A stretch of DNA of 12,359 nt from positions 1 to 12,359 of the forward strand of contig USBC01000038.1 in assembly GCA_900552845.1 (NCBI GenBank), read 5' to 3'. Positions 1 to 5,928 of the stretch are shown here, in pieces. The notes below the pieces were generated by a model. It was not told the origin of the DNA and made no database searches. It saw only the letters and a program-made list of their open reading frames with translations. This DNA is from an uncultured Oscillospiraceae bacterium (GTDB lineage: Bacteria; Bacillota; Clostridia; Oscillospirales; Ruminococcaceae). Position 1 is the first letter of the stretch. Each line of letters opens with the position of its first letter. Position numbers and translations under genes: made by a program.

Positions 1-1
1 T

Positions 2-637
2 ATCACGGGCAGCAGCAAGAAGATCGGCGCGTATGAGACCGGCGAGTACGGCGTTTACGATCTTTCCAAGACCTATAAATCCCGCGTGACCATGCACCTG
101 AACCTGAAGCTGGTGGGTGAGAACCAGGTTCCGACCCTCAGCGACCCGACCGTGACCAAGGACGGCACCATTGTAAAGGGCGCCAAGGTCGATACCGAGA
201 ACAAGTACATCATTCTGGATACCTGCCCCGACGGCATTACCGAGGCGCAGTTCCGTGCCATCATCAGCTACCAGCCGCAGAATGCGACCGCCGAAGATGT
301 GGTGCTGACCTTCAGCAAGACCAACACCTATAAGAACGCGGAGCGCATCTGCAACGGCTGTGTTGTAACTGCCAAGGCAGTCACCGATAACGGCACCTCT
401 GAGGTGGTTGTTTATACCGTTATTATTCTGGGCGATGTAAATGCAAACGGTTACTTGGATATTGATGATGCAGTTAAGTTTGCTCAGTACATCAAGGGCA
501 AGATGACGGTTGAAGTTGGTTCTGCTGAGTACATGGCAGGCAATATGAATGAAGTCAATGATATTGATATCGATGACTTTGTCCGCTTTGTACAGAAGTA
601 TAAAAAGTGGGATCAGTACAGTTCGAGACTGCAGTAA
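2..637 (+). CDS. Dockerin-terminated secreted protein, C-terminal part (5' end outside window)
   Basis: The frame is open from the first base of the window, so the gene begins upstream; 211 residues are visible before the TAA. The first ~140 residues look like beta-rich extracellular modules, running into a short 'YTVIILGDVN' junction that commonly precedes dockerins in Clostridia. Residues ~143-205 form a type I dockerin-like pair of calcium loops: DVNANGYLDIDD and, ~30 residues later, NMNEVNDIDIDD, each followed by an amphipathic helix (AVKFAQYI, FVRFVQKY). Acidic or Asn ligands fall at loop positions 1, 3, 9 and 12 in both; position 5 is Asn in the first loop but Val in the second. Dockerins bind cohesin domains; no certain cohesin is visible here. 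The next gene starts only 14-17 bases downstream, so the two are probably co-transcribed. The catalytic or binding part of the protein lies outside the window, so its overall role is unknown. The dockerin call is confident. Confidence 0.85.
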   Translation: MTGSSKKIGAYETGEYGVYDLSKTYKSRVTMHLNLKLVGENQVPTLSDPTVTKDGTIVKGAKVDTENKYIILDTCPDGITEAQFRAIISYQPQNATAEDVVLTFSKTNTYKNAERICNGCVVTAKAVTDNGTSEVVVYTVIILGDVNANGYLDIDDAVKFAQYIKGKMTVEVGSAEYMAGNMNEVNDIDIDDFVRFVQKYKKWDQYSSRLQ

Positions 638-651
638 TTGAATGAGGTGAC

Positions 652-1722
652 ATGATGAAAAAGAGTAAAATTTTGCTGGGTGCGCTGATTGCGATTTTGA
701 TGATCACTCTCCTTAGCGTTACAGCAATGGCGGCTACGGTTACTCCCGGCGGTTCGACTACGGTCAGCATGACTGTTTCCGGCTTGGGCGCGGATTGCAG
801 TGTTTCTGCTTCCGGTTCTTCCAGCCTTTCTATCGGCGAGCTTGGCGGCTCCGGCGGCGACTTTATGAGTTCCGGTGGCTTGCAGGTCAGTGAAAATCCC
901 TCTACCTTCGAGTTTTGGGTAACTGTTTCCGCCAGCTCTAGCGCCAAGGTTGGTGACAGCATTGATGTAACTTTTACCTATACTTATTCCAATAACGATG
1001 GACCCATGGGACCCTATACCTCCACCGAGACCGTAACGGTAGTCGGTGGCAGCAGCGGCGGCGGGGATACCCCCATTACCCCCGACCAGCCCACCAAGCC
1101 CGACAAGCCCAGTGAGCCTGCGGTGAAGATCGACTATTCCGAGCTGAATAAGTGGATCAAGGAAAAGCAAGGACTGGATAGCAGCAAGTACACCAAGGAT
1201 ACCTGGGACGTAGTGGAAGATGCCTACAACAAGGCGCTGAACCTGCGTAACAGCAAGAAGCAGGACGCGGTAGATGCCGGCGCCAAGGCACTGAAGGAAG
1301 CCATCGAGGGTCTGAAGGAGATGGACTACACCCTGCTGGAGGAGGCGATCGCCGCCGCCAAGAAGCTGGGTGACAGCGAGGAGCTGGGCAACCTGTGGAT
1401 GAAGCTGGCAGACGCGCTGAAGGACGGCGTAGGTCTTTTGACCAGCAACGACCAGCAGGCAGTCAATGACGGTGCTGCACTCATCAACAGCATCATCAGC
1501 CAGCTGAATGAGGAGCTGGAGAAGCTGCGTGAAGCCAACGCCGTATATGAGGGCGATTACTGCAACATCTCCATTCACCATGTATGGCCCATTCTGTTCT
1601 TCGTCAGCCTGGGCGTGAATGTCATTCTTGCCATTGTTGCCATTATGCTGGGCAAGCGCCGCATGGGCAATAAGAAGGATAACACCCCCCTGGTGGATTA
1701 CCAGATCAGTGACGACGAGTAA
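652..1722 (+). CDS. Membrane-anchored surface protein with beta-rich domain and two FIVAR-like helical modules
   Basis: Predicted architecture of the 356-residue product: a Sec signal peptide (residues 1-27, basic MMKKSK, hydrophobic core, AMA|A cleavage site); a Ser/Gly/Thr-rich beta domain (~28-132); a Gly/Pro/Thr/Lys linker (~133-158); two helical modules (~160-223 and ~225-297) that resemble FIVAR domains, the first with the typical YTKDTWDVVEDAYNKA pattern; one transmembrane helix (~311-334); and a short charged cytosolic end. There is no LPXTG sorting motif, so anchoring is by the membrane helix. FIVAR modules occur in many Gram-positive surface adhesins and glycoside hydrolases. It follows the dockerin gene by 14 bases. 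The beta domain could be a cohesin-like or bacterial Ig-like fold; sequence alone does not decide. The second ATG at 655 is the likelier start, because the GAGG at 644-647 then sits 7 bases upstream instead of 4. The exact function is not recognised. Confidence 0.82.
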   Translation: MMKKSKILLGALIAILMITLLSVTAMAATVTPGGSTTVSMTVSGLGADCSVSASGSSSLSIGELGGSGGDFMSSGGLQVSENPSTFEFWVTVSASSSAKVGDSIDVTFTYTYSNNDGPMGPYTSTETVTVVGGSSGGGDTPITPDQPTKPDKPSEPAVKIDYSELNKWIKEKQGLDSSKYTKDTWDVVEDAYNKALNLRNSKKQDAVDAGAKALKEAIEGLKEMDYTLLEEAIAAAKKLGDSEELGNLWMKLADALKDGVGLLTSNDQQAVNDGAALINSIISQLNEELEKLREANAVYEGDYCNISIHHVWPILFFVSLGVNVILAIVAIMLGKRRMGNKKDNTPLVDYQISDDE

Positions 1723-1785
1723 GGCACTGCCCGCTGCCGATGCAAGGACAGCGGAAGAATGCAAAAAATGACATAAACCGGTTCT

Positions 1786-1822
1786 ACCAACCCCGACGGC
1801 ATAATTTTGCCGTTGGGGTGGT
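1786..1822 (+). other. Hairpin in the 131-base gap between the FIVAR protein and the HD-GYP-EAL gene
   Basis: The arms 1791-1800 (CCCCGACGGC) and 1809-1818 (GCCGTTGGGG) pair over 10 bp with one G-T wobble around an 8-base AT-rich loop. The stem can extend through A1790-T1819 and, past a bulged A, 1786-1788 with 1820-1822. No T-run follows, so it is not a standard intrinsic terminator. It lies just upstream of the ribosome binding site (1840-1845) of the next gene and may be an intercistronic stability or partial termination element. The role is inferred. Confidence 0.45.
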
Positions 1823-1853
1823 GGCGGTAAATTGCAGCTAAGGAGAAAAAAGC

Positions 1854-3314
1854 GTGGATCAGCAGACTTGGAAGCGAAAAGAATACGAATCCTGGGACGA
1901 AGCGTTCCGTGGCTTGACGCCGGAGGTGCGCAAGCAATCCGTCCGTGTTGCAGCCTACACGCAGGCACTGTTTGTGCAGGCGTGCGCCGATTCTTTCTGC
2001 CATGATACACCCGAGGGACGGGAGCAGATCACCGGCGAGTACACCGACCTTGCCTACAAATGCGGCATGTATCATCAGCTGGGCAAGGCGCTGGTGCCGC
2101 CGGAGTATCAGATCCTGCAGAAGGACTTTACCGAGGAGGAGCTGGCAGTCTACCGCAAGTACACCACCGACGGCAGACAACTGGTGGCATCGCTGCAGGA
2201 AATGACCCTGAAGCGCCGTGACAGAAACCGTCCGGAGGGCGCTGAACTGGAGACCGAGAATATCCCGTGGCTGATGATCCGCGAATCCTGCCAGCAACAC
2301 ATGGAGCGCTGGGACGGGACCGGCTATCCCGATGGCAGAAAGGGCAATGAGATCAGCCCCATCGCACAAATCGTCGGGCTGGCAAAGGAGCTGGATAGGC
2401 TTTCCGCCGAGACCAAATCCGAGGATCCGTTCAGCGAGGCATATGACCGGCTGCGTCAGCAGGAAAATACCGCATTCGGCCCGGAGCTGATCCGGGTGTT
2501 GAATAATGCCCGTGACCGCTGCCGCGGCGTTTACAACAAATTCATTCATTATACCTTAACAGTGCCTAAGACCATTCCGCTGGTGGTCAAGCGTAAGGAC
2601 AGACCGATGGGGCTGCGCTACCGCCCCGTGGTCGATGCCGAGGGTCGGGTGCTTGCCTATGATGCTGAGCCGTGGTTCAGCGGGCTGGTGCAGGATTCCG
2701 AGGCATTGCAGACCCTTGCCGAGACCGAGGAGGCGCTGCGCCGCACCGAGCTGACCGCCGATGTAACCATGTACCTGATGTACGAGGCGGCGGACGCGCT
2801 GCTGCGGATCCAGAACTGCACGCTGCACTTAAACGGCGTGATTCTGCCGGTGCTGGGCGACTTTTACCGGCAGGGCAGCCGCATGAAGGCACTGGAGCAG
2901 CTTTTTAGTGACCAGCCCATCGAGCGCAGCAAGCTGATGTTGACCGTACCGGAGGAGCTGATTCTGACGGCGGGCAAGAGCGTTACTGAAACGCTGGTGC
3001 GTTACCTGCGCAACGGCTTGACGCTGGTGGCGGAGGACTGCCACCCCACGGACAAGCTGCTGGCAAAGGCAAAGGAGCTGGGGATCGGCATGGTGCGTCT
3101 GGCGGGGGATCTCCCCACCGAGCAGATGCAGCATGACAGGATCCGCTGCTTTGCTGCCGAGGGCATTACCCTGCTGGCAAAGGGTGTGAACAGCACCGAA
3201 CAGACCGCGTGGCTTTCGGCTGCGGGGGTCACCATGTTCTCCGGCAACATCAATGGCATTGCCGTGGAGGAGGACGAGATGATCCGTGACAGCCTGCTGC
3301 GGGAACGGGTGTAA
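1854..3314 (+). CDS. HD-GYP-EAL fusion with degenerate active sites (probable cyclic-di-GMP sensor/scaffold)
   Basis: The 486-residue protein starts at GTG, 8 bases after AAGGAG (1840-1845). It has no signal or membrane segment, so it should be cytosolic. The N-terminal half (~20-245) is HD-GYP-like: the GYP signature is intact (RWDGTGYPDG, residues 152-161), but the hallmark HD is HQ (H74-Q75), the following conserved histidine is Y103, and the HHE of active enzymes is QHM (148-150). The C-terminal half (~250-486) aligns by eye with an EAL domain (YRPVVDAEGRVLAYDAEPW at 256-274, LAKGVNSTEQ near the end), yet the EAL motif reads DAEP and the DDFG region reads EDCHPTD (394-400). Known HD-GYP and EAL enzymes hydrolyse cyclic-di-GMP; loss of most ligands in both halves suggests a non-catalytic receptor or partner-binding protein. 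It sits directly upstream of the surface-fibre genes (32-base gap), fitting a role in controlling their expression or assembly. The fold call is fairly confident; inactivity is inferred from the missing residues. Confidence 0.8.
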   Translation: MDQQTWKRKEYESWDEAFRGLTPEVRKQSVRVAAYTQALFVQACADSFCHDTPEGREQITGEYTDLAYKCGMYHQLGKALVPPEYQILQKDFTEEELAVYRKYTTDGRQLVASLQEMTLKRRDRNRPEGAELETENIPWLMIRESCQQHMERWDGTGYPDGRKGNEISPIAQIVGLAKELDRLSAETKSEDPFSEAYDRLRQQENTAFGPELIRVLNNARDRCRGVYNKFIHYTLTVPKTIPLVVKRKDRPMGLRYRPVVDAEGRVLAYDAEPWFSGLVQDSEALQTLAETEEALRRTELTADVTMYLMYEAADALLRIQNCTLHLNGVILPVLGDFYRQGSRMKALEQLFSDQPIERSKLMLTVPEELILTAGKSVTETLVRYLRNGLTLVAEDCHPTDKLLAKAKELGIGMVRLAGDLPTEQMQHDRIRCFAAEGITLLAKGVNSTEQTAWLSAAGVTMFSGNINGIAVEEDEMIRDSLLRERV

Positions 3315-3346
3315 GCACGAAAAAACACTGCGAAAGGAGGGTTCCG

Positions 3347-4498
3347 GTGCCGTCCCCTTATGATAATCTCCCGGAGGAGATAAAACAGCAGATGCAGGAG
3401 GAAGCGGCAAAAGCCGAAAGCCGTCCGGAGCCTCCCAAATCCCCCCAAAAAGAACCAAAGCAAAAAGAGCCGAAGATAACCGGTGCCGAAAGAAAGCAAA
3501 AACGCCTCATTAAAAAGACCCGCGCAGGCGTGGTGCTTTCCGAGGACGAGGTGAAGGCAATCAAGACAGGGCGCAAAAAGCTCCGGAAGGAGATGCGCGC
3601 CCGCGGAATCCGCAGCAAAAAGGAATTTGAGCTGACAGCCTCCGGTTTGGGACTGTACTTTGATAAGCATCGACCGGCGCTGCTGCTGTGGCTGGGGAGA
3701 CATTGGCTGGCTGCTCTGCTGGGTGCGTTGCTGGCATTTTTGCTGGTGCTGCTGCTCTTTTCGATGGTACAGAAGATGCGCGGGCATTTTACCATCAATA
3801 TGTCCGATGAGATGTTCCGCGAGGGCTTTACCCTTTCGGATACCGTCGGGTTTGAAAACCCCACGACCCAGCTTTTTGCCAATCCGGCGGTAGATGTGCC
3901 CTGTGTTTCCATCAGCCAGCTGCCGACAAATCTGGACGAAATTGACGGCGAGCACAACGATGTGTACTTTGCCTACACCTTCTACATTCGCAATGAGGGC
4001 GAAAGCACCGTCGATTACCTGTGGAACCTGAACATCACACAGGAAACGATGAATGTTGCCGATGCGGTGTGGGCGATGGTCTTTGAGGACGGGAATATGC
4101 GCTTTTATGCCAAGGCTGCCGCAAGCGGTCAGGCGGAGGCACTGCCTGCGCAGGGCGATAACACCCGCGGCTATGCGGGATTGCCGCTGCAGGAGCTTGC
4201 CCCGCAAAGCGACCAGTTTGAAGTGATCAAGCAGGTGGGCGCCATCACCTACTGGCGCGTCATTCCCGATAAGTTCGAGGGTGACCAACGCATTACCGGC
4301 GGCGGACAAAGCGGCGTAGACCCCATGGAGGTACATAAATACACCGTGGTGCTGTGGCTGGAGGGCGATGACCCGCAGGCGACCGATGATGTCATCGGGG
4401 CACACATGGGCGTGGAAATGAATTTCCGGCTGATAAATGAGCCGGAGAAGGATAAGTCCGGCTGGAAAGCAATCTTCCCCGGATGGGACTGGCTGTAA
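3347..4498 (+). CDS. Bitopic membrane protein with extracellular domain related to the downstream SipW-type subunits; candidate fibre anchor
   Basis: The 383-residue product starts at GTG, 6 bases after AAAGGAGG (3333-3340). Residues 1-117 are highly charged, rich in Lys, Arg, Glu and Pro (basic from ~38 to 95), and should be cytosolic. One strong transmembrane helix spans ~120-141. Residues ~145-383 should be extracellular. There is no cleavable SipW-type signal (no TYAWF box). The end carries VVLWLEGDDPQATDD...MNF (334-360), which matches the C-terminal motif of the three exported proteins downstream, most closely the TTG-started one (WLEGQD, same G-to-F spacing of 20). This suggests a shared beta fold, with this copy held in the membrane, comparable in concept to an anchor subunit such as TapA for TasA fibres, although I see no direct similarity to TapA. 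The basic arm could contact cytosolic partners or the membrane surface. The topology is confident; the anchor role is inference. Confidence 0.8.
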   Translation: MPSPYDNLPEEIKQQMQEEAAKAESRPEPPKSPQKEPKQKEPKITGAERKQKRLIKKTRAGVVLSEDEVKAIKTGRKKLRKEMRARGIRSKKEFELTASGLGLYFDKHRPALLLWLGRHWLAALLGALLAFLLVLLLFSMVQKMRGHFTINMSDEMFREGFTLSDTVGFENPTTQLFANPAVDVPCVSISQLPTNLDEIDGEHNDVYFAYTFYIRNEGESTVDYLWNLNITQETMNVADAVWAMVFEDGNMRFYAKAAASGQAEALPAQGDNTRGYAGLPLQELAPQSDQFEVIKQVGAITYWRVIPDKFEGDQRITGGGQSGVDPMEVHKYTVVLWLEGDDPQATDDVIGAHMGVEMNFRLINEPEKDKSGWKAIFPGWDWL

Positions 4499-4557
4499 GA
4501 AATAATGTATATATTCAGCGCCTTGGCGGTTTCATTCCAACCGGCAAAGGACGCAGT

Positions 4558-4566
4558 TTATATAAA
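4558..4566 (+). promoter_or_regulatory. Possible weak promoter -10 region upstream of the first SipW-type subunit
   Basis: The 122-base gap 4499-4620 contains an AT-rich TTATATAAA stretch that could serve as a -10 box about 55 bases before the ATG. The only -35 candidate at suitable distance, TTCCAA at 4535-4540, is poor. The subunit genes may therefore have their own promoter within the longer operon, but support is weak. Confidence 0.22.
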
Positions 4567-4571
4567 GCTCC

Positions 4572-4589
4572 GGCAGGTGGGCGCCTGCC
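4572..4589 (+). other. Short hairpin in the leader of the first SipW-type subunit gene
   Basis: GGCAGG (4572-4577) and CCTGCC (4584-4589) form a perfect 6-bp stem with a 6-base loop. It is followed by A residues, not a T-run, so it is not an intrinsic terminator on this strand. It lies 31 bases before the start codon and just upstream of the Shine-Dalgarno region, where it could protect the 5' end or affect translation of an abundant subunit. The role is inferred. Confidence 0.4.
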
Positions 4590-4620
4590 AAAAAATCACT
4601 CTCGAAAGGAGTAGGAGAGA

Positions 4621-5871
4621 ATGGATAAACAAAAGGAAAAAAAGAAAAAAGTTCTTATGCCTTTCGGTCTCCGCAATAAGCTGATCGCAGCCATCTCCAT
4701 GCTGCTGGTTTCCAGCATTATGATGGTCTCCTCCACCTATGCGTGGTTCACGCTTTCTACGGCGCCGGAAGTCAAGAACATCTCCACAACGGTAGCCGGC
4801 AACGGCAGCTTGGAGATTGCACTGATGCCAACGAAAGGCTTGCTGAGCGATATTACTGCCGGTGTGGTTGGCACTGCTACCTTGAAGGACAAAAACACAA
4901 AGTGGGGAAACCAGGTTGTTCTCAGTGAAGAGGGAAACGATCCCTATGGCTTGAGCGCGATCAGCCTGAACCCTGCACAGCTGAACTATGCTAAGCCAGA
5001 AGGTGCTGCAGAAGGTACCGCTGCTGCGTTCGTGCCGGATAAGCCTTTGGCGATTGCTAAATACGGCTTTGACGGTCGTATTGCAGGGCTGGATGCCCAA
5101 AATGTTGGCATAAAGAGTAAAGACGCAGGCGATGGATTTGACAGCGATAAGTATGGCGTGCGCGCTATTGGTGAGATAGGTACGGGTGCTGATGCTAATA
5201 AGGTGACGAGTGCCTACGGCTATGTAGTTGACCTTGCAATGCGCGTAAATACCACCGGTGCAGATGGCACAAAAGGCAAGCTGCTGCTGCAGACAGAGAA
5301 GGCAAACCGCATCTATGATGGCTCCAATAACGCGGAGACTATGGGCGGCGGCTCCACCATGAGCTTTAGCGTGCCCGCAGAAGCCAACCTGAAAGCAGGC
5401 GCCCTGAAAGAGCTGTTGGGTGCGATCCGTATTACATTTGTAAAGGATTATGGCGTATCCGGTGATGGGATAACACCCGAAATCATTGGGACTGCTAAAC
5501 TGGATACATCAGAATTGAAGGACTATACCAATGGTAAGAATGTGGATCAGCTGACACCTCAAGACGATGTCACCAAGCTGGTCGTCACCACCGAGGGAAC
5601 GGCTAACATTTACTTGTATAAGACGGAAACGACTGCCGATGGTAAAACAACAGAGACTAAACTTGTGGATAACAATGCAGTTCTGATTGATGCAATGGAA
5701 AAGAATAAGGCTTACCAGATCAGCGCTATCGTTTGGCTGGATGGTACGGCGGTAAAGAACGGTAATGTTTCCGCTACGGCGGCACAGTCCCTCACCGGTA
5801 CCCTCAACCTGCAGTTCAGCACCGATATCAAGCTGAATCCGGCGGTCAATACCCCGCTGAAGGGCGAGTAA
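4621..5871 (+). CDS. SipW-type signal peptide secreted protein, TasA/camelysin-like fibre or matrix subunit (copy 1)
   Basis: This 416-residue protein has a basic N-terminus (KEKKKK), hydrophobic core ~21-38 and the box SSTYAWFTLSTAPEV (37-51). The box resembles the TasA/camelysin processing site (T-W/Y-A-x then F), so SipW-type cleavage near A41-F43 is expected. The mature part is Gly/Ala/Asn/Thr-rich, with motifs shared with its neighbours: KWGNQV, YGLSAISLNPAQL, KYGFDGRIAGL (148-157), YGVRAIG (178-184), LLLQTEKANRIYDG (221-234) and the end block IVWLDG...LNLQF (370-399). Only two short tracts of charge precede the signal and no other membrane helix exists, so it is released or polymerised outside the cell. 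Two Shine-Dalgarno candidates occur: AAAGGAG (4605-4611) and AGGAG (4613-4617). Relatives such as TasA and C. perfringens BsaA form surface fibres or matrix. This is the most compact full-length member here and a good candidate for the major subunit. The signal type is confident; fibre formation is inferred from the family. Confidence 0.83.
   Translation: MDKQKEKKKKVLMPFGLRNKLIAAISMLLVSSIMMVSSTYAWFTLSTAPEVKNISTTVAGNGSLEIALMPTKGLLSDITAGVVGTATLKDKNTKWGNQVVLSEEGNDPYGLSAISLNPAQLNYAKPEGAAEGTAAAFVPDKPLAIAKYGFDGRIAGLDAQNVGIKSKDAGDGFDSDKYGVRAIGEIGTGADANKVTSAYGYVVDLAMRVNTTGADGTKGKLLLQTEKANRIYDGSNNAETMGGGSTMSFSVPAEANLKAGALKELLGAIRITFVKDYGVSGDGITPEIIGTAKLDTSELKDYTNGKNVDQLTPQDDVTKLVVTTEGTANIYLYKTETTADGKTTETKLVDNNAVLIDAMEKNKAYQISAIVWLDGTAVKNGNVSATAAQSLTGTLNLQFSTDIKLNPAVNTPLKGE
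4672..4776 (+). repeat. Direct repeat copy A: signal-sequence coding block
   Basis: This 105-base block encodes the hydrophobic core and processing box of the first SipW-type subunit. It matches 5992-6096 at 96 of 105 positions by eye, including 33 consecutive identical bases (4744-4776), with no indel. Outside the block the two genes have diverged strongly. Confidence 0.85.
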
Positions 5872-5928
5872 TATAAGTCTCCTCTGGCGAGAGAGTAAAC
5901 ACGCAATATCCCGAAAGGAGAAATAGAA

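Noticed and set aside
86..637. GTG at 86 as the true start of the dockerin gene
   Set aside because: The same frame is open back to base 2, the upstream codons encode plausible protein, and there is no ribosome binding site before 86.
652..1722. Sortase-anchored LPXTG protein
   Set aside because: No LPXTG-like motif precedes the C-terminal hydrophobic segment; the end looks like a simple transmembrane anchor with a 20-residue cytosolic tail.
613..2010. Long antisense open frame of 465 codons
   Set aside because: It lies opposite two well-supported + strand genes, has low-complexity His/Leu/Gly-rich content and no domain; it is a shadow of GC-rich codon structure.
3002..4405. Long antisense open frame of 467 codons
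   Set aside because: It overlaps the HD-GYP-EAL and bitopic genes on the opposite strand, whose domains, starts and ribosome binding sites are clear.
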